The notes: generated by a model not told the origin, from the sequence alone. A stretch of DNA of 64,000 nt from Apoderus coryli (GCA_911728435.2 OU452207.1:13000182-13064181); one strand, 5' to 3'; positions 43,965 through 54,697 are shown, counted from the first letter of the stretch. Numbers and translations: made by a program.

Positions 43965-44378
43965 ATATATTGAATTTTGAAAATTTTTAAGGGAAACTGA
44001 CATGGAAATATTATTAGTCCTTAAGATTCTATCCTTCGAGAATGGCTCATATTATTTTAAAGGTGGACTAAAGAATTATGAATGACTGAATATTGATCAG
44101 TCGAAGTGTTTTGGTGTTGACCGTAACTCGTAAAAACTGAAATATGTTAATAAAGTAGCCGGTAAATGGTAAAAGATACCACAAAAGTTTGGGCCTAGCC
44201 ACGTATAAGTGCAAAATATTATTTATTATTTCTTTGTCGACAGAAAATATTGATACCATGGTATATTAGAAGCTCTAATATGAAATAAATTTTAAACATT
44301 TGTATTAAATAAAAAACTTTCAAGTAAAAAGTTAACACGCGGAATTTCATTTTCACCCGCTTAGCCACCGGGGGAGAA
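42502..44378. other. Internal non-coding region of the middle LTR element
   Basis: About 1.9 kb where gag would be expected, but no gag-like ORF is present on either strand. Contents are AT-rich, with a run of 54 A (43909-43962) that could be the tail of an inserted retrotranscript. A purine tract ccgggggagaa sits at its right edge (about 44368-44378). Confidence 0.55.
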
Positions 44379-44856
44379 TGATAACTAGTTATCTGTAAAA
44401 AATCTGAATATTCATGTATTATAGTGCATGAAGGTCCTTCAAGGGTGGTTCCTGAGCCACCTCCGACATAAGCAGGAGCAGGAGAGAGAACAGGTCAGGC
44501 GGAGAACGGACCGGTAAACCTTCCGGTCTGGACGAACCCTTCGGTTGCAAATGGCGTGCCACGTCCGAGTTCCAGCTCTGGAAGAATAGGGAGACGTCCC
44601 GTCCATAGAGTGGCTCCGACTAGACGTCGCCAGCCTAGGGTACCCCCCTTGACAATACGAGTAGATGGTGCGGGACCTAGAGTGGTCCGCGGCTAATAAA
44701 AGACTAATAATTAATTAAATAATAAAAGAAAGAAACAGTATTTTTTTGAAATAATTAGTGTACAAACTTGATATAATATATATACAATGTTTTTCTCGTA
44801 CTCTTAGTGTGGAACAAAAAATAATATAGTTTTGTTTCAGACTTTTTATTCTAACA
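44379..44856 (+). mobile_element. Possible additional LTR (TG...CA, 478 bp)
   Basis: Begins TGATAACTAGTTATC (a perfect 14-bp palindrome after the T) directly after a purine tract and ends ...TTCTAACA; four bases later TGGGGGC could be a primer-binding site. It holds a GC-rich block (about 44430-44690) and an AATAAA. No second copy is seen in this window, so the LTR reading rests on the ends alone. An alternative is that the right edge is a splice acceptor (TTTTGTTTCAG at about 44840) for the next frame. Confidence 0.35.
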
Positions 44857-45234
44857 AGTTTGGGGGCAAACGGACTACCGGTACGAATTATACCGGAAGC
44901 CTATTGGAGGCAACTACCTGAAGTTATAGGTTATGAAGGAACGATTCCATTAGTGTTTAAAACGGAGACACCTGTAATAAAGAAATACGAACCTCACCTG
45001 CTGAATGCATACTGTAAAGATCAGTACCTACCGTGTTGAACCATGTCTTCTTGGTGGACATTTCGATTCGATTCGAGAGGAGTAAGAAAATGTAATAAAT
45101 GATGTGTATTCTAGTTTTCTAGTAGCAAACAAAGGTAAAAATGAAACTAGCAACAAAATTTTTAAAAGAAGCTTAAATTTTATAAGAGACGCACTATCTT
45201 GATGCTGTGGTGCGTGGCAAATCAGAAGCAACTT
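44841..45234 (+). pseudogene. Membrane-protein (env-like) reading-frame remains, upstream part
   Basis: After an acceptor-like TTTTGTTTCAG, an open frame without ATG encodes a hydrophobic start (LFILTSLGANG) then LPVRIIPEAYWRQLPE and GTIPLVFKTETP to a TGA near 45040. Further down, another frame has KIFKRSLNFI, reminiscent of a dibasic cleavage site before a fusion-peptide-like segment in insect retroviral-type envelope proteins. Frames are broken by stops and finally by the young gypsy element at 45235. The envelope interpretation is inference from order and composition, not from a clear family motif. Confidence 0.35.
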
Positions 45235-45940
45235 TGTAACAGGCCAAACCCTCTTGTAAATATATTTTATTTAAATTAGGTATAATTAGAAATTAAGTTT
45301 AAAAAGATTTTGTTATTTAGGTGTAAGTGGTGCAGGGTTTGAATAAGGATAAACAAAAGTGGGGTAGTGAAAGTGCGCGAATATAATAACAGCTGCAAAT
45401 ATTGCGGTTTCTACAAAGGAGATGCCGAAAGGAACGCGGTATAACCGTTCAAAGGATATTCCGATTTTGGGTTTTTTCCGTACCATACCATAGAGAATGA
45501 TGAAAGGAGGAGAGAAAAAGCGAGGTAGTCGGGAAACAACTGCACTAGAAGCAGGTTACATTTTTGTTGTTTCAATTTCCCGAACCGTTTATAATTTTAC
45601 AAACAGAGAACGATACTATAAAAATATCGTTTTGATTATTTTGTTTTTGCTGTTATTGTGCGGGGGAGGGATTTGAGTGTTGTTGGGGCAATATAAACCA
45701 ACTAAAAGCTTGGTGGCCACCGAAGAACAGACATTTGGGGACAATATATTTGTGCAAGTTTCAACTGATCAGAACTGTAAGTAGTCATAATTAGATCGTA
45801 GGATAGTATTAGTTGTTTTTTTTTTTATTCGGTTTCAATTTCTTTTTTTCCTTTTAATAATAATAATTAAACTAAATTCTTTTGTTTTTGTGACATATCC
45901 TGTTTCGAACCATTTCCTGAGATTAAGTAGGTAATTTTCA
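45235..45940 (+). mobile_element. 5' LTR of the young gypsy element
   Basis: 706 bp, TGTAACAGGCC...AATTTTCA. It matches 50622-51327 with one substitution visible (45340 T versus 50727 A). The 4-bp target copy actt lies at 45231-45234. Confidence 0.95.
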
Positions 45941-45942
45941 TA

Positions 45943-45957
45943 TGGCGCCCAACTCGG
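45943..45957 (+). other. Gypsy primer-binding site (tRNA-Lys type)
   Basis: TGGCGCCCAACTCGG two bases after the LTR. TGGCGCCCAAC is the complement of tRNA-Lys 3' ends used by many retroelements. Confidence 0.85.
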
Positions 45958-46153
45958 TTTTCTTAGATTAATTTTGTTATAAAAATTTAAAACAGAAACA
46001 GGCAGGGATAGTCACATAACAAATTAGTTTTGGTTTTTTTTTGTTGTTGCTTTAGGCATAAGTACCTAGTTATAACATAGAGATTTATTTTGTTCATGTT
46101 TAAACATTAAACAATTTTAACATATTTCAAATAAAAAGTTAAAACAAATAATA

Positions 46154-49100
46154 ATGGAGCAGGACAAACAGAATGTAGTAAATGATAATTTAGACACAAG
46201 TTATAGCAGTATGGTTGAGCAAACAGGGGCGGTAGTCAACACCGATAATATGCTAGGTACCTTAGTGGAATTTATAAATGCAAATTCAAAAATTATGCAA
46301 AACATAGAGCAGAATTTAAAAACAAATCAAGACATGTTCCTAAAATTAAATGAGAGTATTTGCAAAAATTCACTTATAGTTAATAATGTACAGGAAAATT
46401 TACTTTCTCAAATGTCAAATTTAGCGATTTCGTTAGAGAACCAAAATAAAAATCAAACAAAGAGCGAATTATCAGATGACGAGCGTAGGTCGGTAGATAA
46501 CGAACGTATAGCGGTACCATCTAAAACAAATTTGTTAAATGATAAGTCATATATTATGTTGTTTAAAGAATTGGGGGGTTCTAACTTACATTTCACACCG
46601 AATGGATCTCTACACCCAGTGGCGTTCATTAATAAAATTAATACTTTATTTGCTGATGCGGGTGTGCCCAGATCAAAACAGCTCTCGTTAGCAATGTCAT
46701 GTCTCAAAGGTTCTGCGGCCAATTGGATTCAATTAAAAGAACAATTTCTTGACAATATTGATGATTTTAAAAGAGTTTTTTTAGACAGATATTGGAGTGT
46801 AGAAATAGAGCGAGAGGCCTATTTTAGTTTGAAATTTGGAACATATGATCGCGGGTCAAGGGCCGATTATTTTTTAAAAAAGGTATGTGAGGCAGGTTAT
46901 CTTTCCCAGAAACTAACGGAATATGAAATTATTCAGTTATTGATTAACCATTTTTCAATGGATGTTCGAAGAGGCATTATTAATTCGGGTTATAGAAAAC
47001 TGGATGAAGTTGAAGAATATTTAAGGCAGCTTGACAGTTATGATAGGGAAGCGGGAAACAGGACTTGTAGGAATGATAGAAGTGACTATAATAGAGATAA
47101 TCAGAGGCGTAGTGATTACAGTAGGGAAAATAATAGAGGTGCAGCAACAAATATTCAAAGGGGATATAATCAGGCGGCAAATTTATCAAATAATGGGGTG
47201 TCAAGTAGGGTCGAAAATTTGAATAACTCAAGTAGGAATAGTGGAAATAATATGACGCGAACTAATCCAAACAATGGCAACGTTGCGGTATTGTTTAACG
47301 AAGAACCCGACAGTTTATTAGAAGAAACTGAAAACCAAAGTATTAAAAAAATATCACCTGTAGTGCTATTAACAGTAGAATCTCTACAAACAAACGTTTT
47401 AATTGATTCGGGAAGTACCTTATCGTGTATTTCAGATGATTTTCTAAAGAAAATTGAACTAACAAATAAGATTATTCCGAAATTGCCAGTGGCGTCCGCA
47501 AAAGTAACCGGAGCGTTAGTAGGAAAATCTGCAATTGTTAAAGAACAGGTTTATTTAACTTTTAAAAACGAATTGGTAGAATTTGCTTTTGTTTGTATAG
47601 TCGTGCCAACTTTAGTTCGTGATGTTATTTTAGGATGTGATTGGATGACAAGATATGAAATAATATTAGATTTTCAAAAGTCTAAGTTAAAAGGAAATTT
47701 TGAAGGGGAAGAAAAATGTTTAAATTTGGCGGGGGAAACTACGAATTACCCTCCGTTAACAATTACGGAAATTACATGTGAGTCAAGTTGCGTGGCTGCT
47801 GAGCACAGTTTAAATTATTATTCGGAGTCTGAAATTGAAGCTATCGCTGAATCCGCGGAAGAGCTGGACAATGACTACAAACAAAAATTATCAAGTTTAT
47901 TATTGTCATACCAAAAAGTATTCTCGAACCAACCGGGGTTAACACATTGCTATGAACATGAAATATATTTACATGATTATAGTCCATTTTATTTAAAATC
48001 GTATCCAATTCCTCACACTTATAAATCGGTGGTAGTGTCACAAATTAAAGAAATGGAAGAGTGGGGGGTTATAAAAAAGTGTCAGACCGAGTACGTAAGT
48101 CCGCTTGTTATAGTCCAAAAAAAAGATAGGTCAGTTAGGGTGTGTTTAGATGCAAGATATTTGAATAAACGAATGGTTAAAGATCATGTAACCCCACCAA
48201 ACCCGGAAGAGCTATTATTTAATTTTCGAAAGGGTCAGATTTTAAGTAATCTTGATTTGACGGCTAGTTATTGGCAAATCCCAGTTAAGGAGGAACATCA
48301 AAAGTATCTTGGATTCTCATTTGACGGTCAAACTTATGTCTTTACCGTGTTACCGTTTGGTTTATCCACGTCCGTAGGAAGTTTTATTAGGGGTTTGAAT
48401 TATATTCTAGGAGACGAACTGAGCAGTTTTATAATTATATATGTAGATGATATCTTAATTTATTCCGCAAATGCGAATTTACATTTGCAACATTTAGAGT
48501 GTATTTTCAAGAAATTTGGCGAGGCAAATATTACAATTAAATTAAAAAAATGCAGTTTTGCGTGCAAACAAATTACATTTATTGGGCATATTTTAACGCG
48601 AGATAGTGTGTCAATTGACCCAGATAGACTTAGAGCCATTCAGGAAATGAGAGCGCCAAGGAATGTCAAAGAGGTTAGGAAAGTATTAGGGCTAGTAAAT
48701 TATGAACGACGATTTTGTGAGAATTTTGGAGCATTGACAGTTCCATTATTGCGTTTGTTAAAAAAAGGGCAACGCTGGAAATGGGGCGAAGAAGAAGCAG
48801 GGGCTTTTAAGGAAATCAAAGAAGCCTTCTTAAAAGTAACCATGTTACGTCACCATGATCCTAGTTTTAGATATTTCATACAAACAGACTCTTCTGGATA
48901 TGCATTAGGCGCATGTTTATTTCAGAGAGATCCAAATACGAGCGAGAAAAATGTTATTGCGTATTACAGCAGGACTCTAAAAGGGCCCGAACGGCACTAT
49001 TGCGTCACGGAAAAAGAGGCATTAGCGATCATAGTAGCACTAAAGAAATGGCGTGTTTTTGTGTTAGGTCGGGAAGTCACAATAATTACCGATCATAAAG

Positions 49101-50512
49101 CGTTATCTTTTCTGCAATCGTGCAAGCTAGGTAATGCGAGATTAACAAGGTGGATATTATATTTACAGGAATATAATTTAAGTATCGAATATTGCAAAGG
49201 GAAAGATAATATAGTCGCAGATGTTTTATCAAGATTGCCAGTAACGTCTGTTGAATCTTTTAAGGAAAATGCAAACGAGAATGATTTTGAAATTTTGCTT
49301 CTTAATACGGACTCTGAATTAAGGCAAAAATTAATTAAACAGTTTAAAAGTATTGTTGTAGATCAGCAAGGGGATCAGTTTTGTAGTAAAGTAACTGAAG
49401 AATTGAATAAAGTTGAGGTTCAGGATAGATATAAGAAATGGTTTTTGGAACATGAAAATATTTTATTCAAACGAGGTTCCGATGAAAATCCAAATGTTAA
49501 ACTGTGCATTCCAGAAAGTTATATAAATTCATTAGTTTTGCAAGAACATAATGATAATGGTCATTTTGGGGCAGAGAAGTGTTTTTTGTATTTAAAAAAA
49601 TATTATTTTTGGAAAAAAATGCGTCATTCGATAAGAAAAATATTAGCAGGGTGCGAATTATGTCAAAAATCTAAGATATCTCCACACTGTTGGGGAGAAA
49701 TGAATAGTGTGTTAGTAGATAGTCCAAATCATATGGCATGCCTTGATTTAATGGGTCCTCTGCCGGCTTCTAGGGGTGGTGTCACTATTTTGTTGGTAAT
49801 TATTGATGCATTTAGCAAACATGTTTCATTATATCCTTTAAAAAATGCTTTACGGAAATCAATTATAGATAAGCTAGTTAGGAAATATTTTTTAGAGGTA
49901 GGGAAACCCAAATATATACTCTCAGATAACGGTACTCAATTCTGTAGCCCAGGATGGGATAAGGCACTAGCTATTCACGGCATTAAAGCAATACACACGT
50001 CAAATTATTATCCGCAAGGAAATATGACAGAGCGCTGTAATCGAGAAATCGGAAGGATTATACGTGCGTTCTGTCATGACAAACATACACGGTGGGCATT
50101 AATGCTGCCTGATATTGAAAGTTGGTTAAACAATGTTGTGCATGACAGCACTGGTTTTACACCAGATGAAATTCATAATAGTAGGTCAAGAGGAAATATA
50201 TTTCTTAAAAATATTATTTTTCCTGGAGGAAAATATAGTTTGCCTCCAAATGTCATTATGTTGGCACATAACAATTTGCAAACAAGAGCAAAAAAAAGGG
50301 CCACCCGTCATAATAAAATAAGAAAGATTATTCATTTTTCACCAGGTGATAAGGTGTTGGTTAGAACACACCCACAATCGTCAGCAGAAAACCACGAAAT
50401 AAAAAAATTCTTTTTGCTCTATCGAGGTCCATGTACTATAATATCAGTTGTAGGACATAATTCGTATGAAATTAAAGATGACAGGTCCGATTTGGGGTCT
50501 AGGAGTGCATAA
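46154..50512 (+). CDS. Gypsy (mdg3-like) gag-pol polyprotein, open
   Basis: 1452 codons from an ATG about 200 bases after the PBS. Gag (about 1-300) has a YWSVEIEREAYF motif and FGTYD box, as in mdg3/blastopia-like elements. Instead of a CCHC zinc knuckle it has an Arg/Asn/Asp/Tyr-rich stretch (about 300-375, DYNRDNQRRSDYSRENNRG). Protease LIDSGSTLSCIS at about 417; RT with CLDARYLNK and IIYVDDILIYS (about 762); RNase H with QTDSSGYALGA (about 911) and ITDHKAL; HHCC finger (GHFGAEKC...CELCQKS, about 1136); integrase with CLDLMGP (about 1196), LSDNGTQF (about 1255) and MTERCNRE. The frame ends GSRSA; the usual last block (NVYNLKPY) follows in another frame. Otherwise no defect is seen. It produces the particle and enzymes of a very recent insertion. 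Confidence 0.95.
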   Translation: MEQDKQNVVNDNLDTSYSSMVEQTGAVVNTDNMLGTLVEFINANSKIMQNIEQNLKTNQDMFLKLNESICKNSLIVNNVQENLLSQMSNLAISLENQNKNQTKSELSDDERRSVDNERIAVPSKTNLLNDKSYIMLFKELGGSNLHFTPNGSLHPVAFINKINTLFADAGVPRSKQLSLAMSCLKGSAANWIQLKEQFLDNIDDFKRVFLDRYWSVEIEREAYFSLKFGTYDRGSRADYFLKKVCEAGYLSQKLTEYEIIQLLINHFSMDVRRGIINSGYRKLDEVEEYLRQLDSYDREAGNRTCRNDRSDYNRDNQRRSDYSRENNRGAATNIQRGYNQAANLSNNGVSSRVENLNNSSRNSGNNMTRTNPNNGNVAVLFNEEPDSLLEETENQSIKKISPVVLLTVESLQTNVLIDSGSTLSCISDDFLKKIELTNKIIPKLPVASAKVTGALVGKSAIVKEQVYLTFKNELVEFAFVCIVVPTLVRDVILGCDWMTRYEIILDFQKSKLKGNFEGEEKCLNLAGETTNYPPLTITEITCESSCVAAEHSLNYYSESEIEAIAESAEELDNDYKQKLSSLLLSYQKVFSNQPGLTHCYEHEIYLHDYSPFYLKSYPIPHTYKSVVVSQIKEMEEWGVIKKCQTEYVSPLVIVQKKDRSVRVCLDARYLNKRMVKDHVTPPNPEELLFNFRKGQILSNLDLTASYWQIPVKEEHQKYLGFSFDGQTYVFTVLPFGLSTSVGSFIRGLNYILGDELSSFIIIYVDDILIYSANANLHLQHLECIFKKFGEANITIKLKKCSFACKQITFIGHILTRDSVSIDPDRLRAIQEMRAPRNVKEVRKVLGLVNYERRFCENFGALTVPLLRLLKKGQRWKWGEEEAGAFKEIKEAFLKVTMLRHHDPSFRYFIQTDSSGYALGACLFQRDPNTSEKNVIAYYSRTLKGPERHYCVTEKEALAIIVALKKWRVFVLGREVTIITDHKALSFLQSCKLGNARLTRWILYLQEYNLSIEYCKGKDNIVADVLSRLPVTSVESFKENANENDFEILLLNTDSELRQKLIKQFKSIVVDQQGDQFCSKVTEELNKVEVQDRYKKWFLEHENILFKRGSDENPNVKLCIPESYINSLVLQEHNDNGHFGAEKCFLYLKKYYFWKKMRHSIRKILAGCELCQKSKISPHCWGEMNSVLVDSPNHMACLDLMGPLPASRGGVTILLVIIDAFSKHVSLYPLKNALRKSIIDKLVRKYFLEVGKPKYILSDNGTQFCSPGWDKALAIHGIKAIHTSNYYPQGNMTERCNREIGRIIRAFCHDKHTRWALMLPDIESWLNNVVHDSTGFTPDEIHNSRSRGNIFLKNIIFPGGKYSLPPNVIMLAHNNLQTRAKKRATRHNKIRKIIHFSPGDKVLVRTHPQSSAENHEIKKFFLLYRGPCTIISVVGHNSYEIKDDRSDLGSRSA

Positions 50513-50621
50513 TGTTTATAATTTAAAACCTTATGTCGTACCCACTTTGCCAACAACTGCTTAACTTTTGTTATGTTAAAATTCAACTTTTCTTTTTAGT
50601 TAAATTTCAACAGGGGGGTAA
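50513..50621 (+). other. Gypsy 3' end: frame-shifted C terminus and purine tract
   Basis: GVHNVYNLKPYVVPTLPTTA-stop is encoded at about 50502-50564 in a frame different from the polyprotein, so the last about 20 residues have probably been cut off by a one-base change near 50500. The purine tract caggggggtaa (50611-50621) directly precedes the LTR. Confidence 0.7.
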
Positions 50622-51327
50622 TGTAACAGGCCAAACCCTCTTGTAAATATATTTTATTTAAATTAGGTATAATTAGAAATTAAGTTTAAAAAGATTTTGT
50701 TATTTAGGTGTAAGTGGTGCAGGGTTAGAATAAGGATAAACAAAAGTGGGGTAGTGAAAGTGCGCGAATATAATAACAGCTGCAAATATTGCGGTTTCTA
50801 CAAAGGAGATGCCGAAAGGAACGCGGTATAACCGTTCAAAGGATATTCCGATTTTGGGTTTTTTCCGTACCATACCATAGAGAATGATGAAAGGAGGAGA
50901 GAAAAAGCGAGGTAGTCGGGAAACAACTGCACTAGAAGCAGGTTACATTTTTGTTGTTTCAATTTCCCGAACCGTTTATAATTTTACAAACAGAGAACGA
51001 TACTATAAAAATATCGTTTTGATTATTTTGTTTTTGCTGTTATTGTGCGGGGGAGGGATTTGAGTGTTGTTGGGGCAATATAAACCAACTAAAAGCTTGG
51101 TGGCCACCGAAGAACAGACATTTGGGGACAATATATTTGTGCAAGTTTCAACTGATCAGAACTGTAAGTAGTCATAATTAGATCGTAGGATAGTATTAGT
51201 TGTTTTTTTTTTTATTCGGTTTCAATTTCTTTTTTTCCTTTTAATAATAATAATTAAACTAAATTCTTTTGTTTTTGTGACATATCCTGTTTCGAACCAT
51301 TTCCTGAGATTAAGTAGGTAATTTTCA
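50622..51327 (+). mobile_element. 3' LTR of the young gypsy element
   Basis: 706 bp, nearly identical to 45235-45940. The target copy actt follows at 51328-51331. Element span 45235-51327, 6093 bp. Confidence 0.95.
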
Positions 51328-52676
51328 ACTTTAATCATATATCAAAATGAAAATACTTATAAAATAAAGATCAATCAAATGCTAATTATAAAATTTTTTT
51401 AGGAAAACTGAACATTTTCGGAGGTTTAGTAAAGACGTAACAGAAAATTTTCAATTACTGGAAATAAAATAAGAAAATTTGAAAATTTTAAACACGATAT
51501 TTTTCTTGAACAGATATCTTAGTAGCAGTTCAGCAAAGTTACAAAAATTGTTTTTAAAATTAATTGAAATGCTGCTGATTGCTCGTGATATAGAAATAAA
51601 TTCCTCTTGTCGCTCAAAATATATAACAATAAGTATGGTATTTCCAAAAGTGTTAAATACCTACCAGCTTGATAAATTTATAAATCTAAATGAACAACTC
51701 TTAAAAAGAGAGCTATGAATTATCTATACGTTATCCCACACTGAGTTTCACATAGCTACGCATCAAGATAGCTATTATTAAGAAACATGTTAAATGGCAA
51801 TTATTTGAATTAATTACTACACCATTCGATTGGAAAAACGAAACATGTGTTTTTCTACAAGAAAGCCATTACGTAGCAGCAAGCACTGGCATAAATTCAA
51901 AACTTTCACAACTAATTCGACCAATAACAACATTTTCAACAATTGGACCAGAAATAACAATAACAATTCATATTATCACCCCTCCTGTTGTATTTACAAT
52001 TATCCTGTGCAATGATGGATATTCTATAGGCGTAGCTTCTGCCGCATATAATAATTATCCAGGTGCAATGGAAATACAATTGCCTTTTTCAGTTCTTGTA
52101 AATAATAAGTTTTCCATGTAATTCAAACATGAAAGTGCCTCTGCAAACGGTTCAAGTTATACAAGCTACTTGATCTAACATGAAAACCTTTTTTGTAACA
52201 CAATTACTTTCGATTCCAAAACACCCAAAATTTTGTAAAATAGGTTACTAAAAGTACTAGATTTAAATATATCGACCGAGAATGTTTTCCGGGTGTTGCA
52301 ATTGGAACTCGAATCAACTATTTAATCTCAATTTTTGAAAGTATGGAATATAATTCCGTCATTGATGATTCTATATCTATTTTGTAAACATAGATCATTC
52401 CTATCTAACGATAGCACAAACCTCCTCAGTACAAGCAAATTCTAACACGGAAAATGAAGTAGTATTGGTAACCGTTGGGATAATACTATTGTCTCTATTT
52501 TTTGATTGGGTTACTAATAATAATTTGTTCATAGATTGTTTGACAAAAAGAATAATGTTGCTCCTCCGACCGATCTAGCATTGAGGGACCTTGAGTATTC
52601 CATGTTCAACGAAGAACAATTACCAACGCCCGACAGGGAACGTTTATTCTTTACAGATGGTAAAGTATACCTTTAA
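51328..52676 (+). pseudogene. Membrane-protein (env-like) reading-frame remains, downstream part
   Basis: Continues the broken frames from 45234. Pieces: 51479-51718, a 79-codon frame (KLFLKLIEMLLIARDIEI); 51756-52121, a 121-codon frame without ATG, just after TTTCACATAG (acceptor-like), with TPFDWKNETCVFLQE, PVVFTIILCNDG and LPFSVLVNNKFSM; about 52430-52530, a hydrophobic segment (EVVLVTVGIILLSLFF); and about 52539-52676, an acidic tail in another frame (NVAPPTDLALRDLEYSMF). A long ectodomain-like part, one membrane span and a short tail fit a type I envelope protein with frame breaks, but I see no diagnostic motif. It could also be exons of a captured gene. Confidence 0.4.
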
Positions 52677-53734
52677 TAATTAAACCCGGGAGTGTTGATT
52701 AAAAACACAATACGTATACGTATGTCAAGATGACAAAATATCTATTGTAAAGGTACCTATTATTATTATTACTATTAAAATTATTATAATTATTATTAAG
52801 ATTCATAAACAAAATCATGATTTTGGAATTACTGTTTTCTCACTCGAGTATTCTGAGGGGAAAATGTAATTGTAACTATAAGGAAAGTATTTTAAGCTTT
52901 AGGTTAAAAAAAAAAATAAATAAAAAGTAATACAATAATTTAAAAGAAAAAAACGGTCGCACGTAAAAACAAAGGCATATGTGTCTCTCACAAATGATTA
53001 TTGTCATTGTAATTGAAAATTACTATAAACACCAAATGCTTTGGTTTGCATTATAAAGTTTCAAGTCGACCATAATAACATAAACAAAAACAGAATAAGG
53101 AATGTATTGTATTATTTTAACCGATTCAATTGAACTAGTCACTATGTAAGATAATTATAAGATTAATATTTAGAGGAATTCCATATAAAACTATTAATAT
53201 TCAACTAATTATAAAAGTATTACTTAATAAGCACTAAATATGAAGCTCTATTATATTATATAACTTAATTTGTTTAACTAGGAATTAGTACTAAAAGTAC
53301 GTTATTTAGGAACTTTTATAGAATCCTCGAACATCTGTATATAAATATATCTTTAAATGTATTTTTCGACTAAACTCTGTACTTGGGGTCAAAAATTCTC
53401 CTAAAACCCAACATTACTATAAATGTCATTTGGCTCTACTGCAGACATGAGTGAAAAGTTGATATAGAAGATGAATACGGCATCAACACTGTCCAAACAT
53501 ACAAGTCAGTATACTGTCAAACCGTTCAGTAAACGTACTAACATCAGTTTCCAAATGATCGAATAAGAAAATATGTACAACCAACAAAGAAGAAAACGTA
53601 ATTGGCGTTCATTCCCATAGCAGTCATATAACGATAAAGAGCTTTGGGTGAAACCATGGTGTGTACTCGTAACGAAGCGGAAACATGGAACATGGAAGCC
53701 GAAGTTCAACATGTCATGGGCCTGACATGATCTT
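52677..53734. other. 3' non-coding part of the middle LTR element
   Basis: AT-rich, no supportable gene. It ends in the purine tract ggtgggggagaaa (about 53735-53747) that precedes the 3' LTR. Confidence 0.55.
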
Positions 53735-53747
53735 GGTGGGGGAGAAA

Positions 53748-54471
53748 TGTCACGAGTACAGATTCCAAAATTATTAATAAATAAATATAACTTATAAATC
53801 AATAACAAACCCCAGATATTCGATGGAAAAATACAAACATATTATTTTCCTGTTTATTCTAGTTTATCTAGATGAGTCACTATTTCTCGAGAATCAGGAG
53901 CCCTGCCTCTTACCCTCCGCTTTCAAGGATAGTTATACGGAAAAATGCAGCGTCAGCTATTCTGACCACCACCATCTAAATAAACGCGACGTAGGGGTGG
54001 TGGCGCAATATAATTATTATATTAATAACCAATTAGCAAAGAGAAATCAGAAAACCATCTTTGATTCAATCCAACCTCCCTCATTATCATTGGTCACACA
54101 GGGAGGATTTAGGCGCAAGATTGTTTAAGAGAGGGATAACTCTTTTATTATAAAATTCTCCTCTCCATAGAAATAAGTTTAGTTGTGTCCTGATTTTAAA
54201 CTAATAGTAAGAAAACCTGAAGGCAGTAAAATGTGAACCATAGTGCATCTTGACCGTATGTGGTCTTATATTTTAATGTAAGTAATATTATTTGTATTCT
54301 ATTATTATAACTCTATAGTCTCTAATTTAAGTTTCATCATTTTGTAAACTCTTCTCAACTTTAACTGTTAATAAACTTTATCTATTTAAACTTGGTATTC
54401 GGTGGTTCATCTTTTAGATAAGGTCCTTATTTTCAATGCCCTCGTAGTTCACGTTAAACCTAAACGTGACA
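53748..54471 (+). mobile_element. 3' LTR of the middle LTR element
   Basis: 724 bp, TGTCACGAG...AACGTGACA. It is identical to 41753-42485 by eye apart from the 9-bp duplication in the 5' copy. It is preceded by a purine tract and followed by the target copy atat (54472-54475). The whole element is 41753-54471, or about 6.6 kb without the nested gypsy. Confidence 0.9.
53823..54128 (+). CDS. 101-codon ORF inside the LTR (copy 2)
   Basis: Same protein as 41828-42133, residue for residue. In this position it lies downstream of the internal region and would be read only from transcripts starting in the 3' LTR. Confidence 0.3.
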   Translation: MEKYKHIIFLFILVYLDESLFLENQEPCLLPSAFKDSYTEKCSVSYSDHHHLNKRDVGVVAQYNYYINNQLAKRNQKTIFDSIQPPSLSLVTQGGFRRKIV

Positions 54472-54475
54472 ATAT

Positions 54476-54690
54476 AAAGACTTTTTTAGGAATTAATATT
54501 AGGCGAACAGAAAATGGTATGTATTTAAGTCAAAAGAATTACATATAAAACTTACTTCAACGATTCGACATGAGCAACTGTAAATAAATAAGTTTGCCCA
54601 TGGAAGCGGGTCATGTAAATTTTGAAAATATTAAAAGTTGTGTTAAAAATACTGATGATAAACCTGTACGACAGCTAGTCGTCGTCGTCG
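54476..54690 (+). pseudogene. Copia reverse-transcriptase fragment, 3' half
   Basis: Continues 41752: KTFLGINIRRTENGMYLSQ, LLQRFDMSNCK and MEAGHVN in copia RT order. Removing the inserted element and one atat restores the DLGDI-KTFLGI continuity. Stops occur (for example after NYI). It ends in a gtc microsatellite (54678-54697). Confidence 0.85.
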
Positions 54691-54697
54691 TCGTCGT
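54678..54697. repeat. (gtc)n microsatellite
   Basis: Six and a half gtc repeats at the point where copia homology ends. Confidence 0.9.

Noticed and set aside
44002..44088. 28-codon ATG ORF starting MEILLVLKIL
   Set aside because: Too short and without supporting context.
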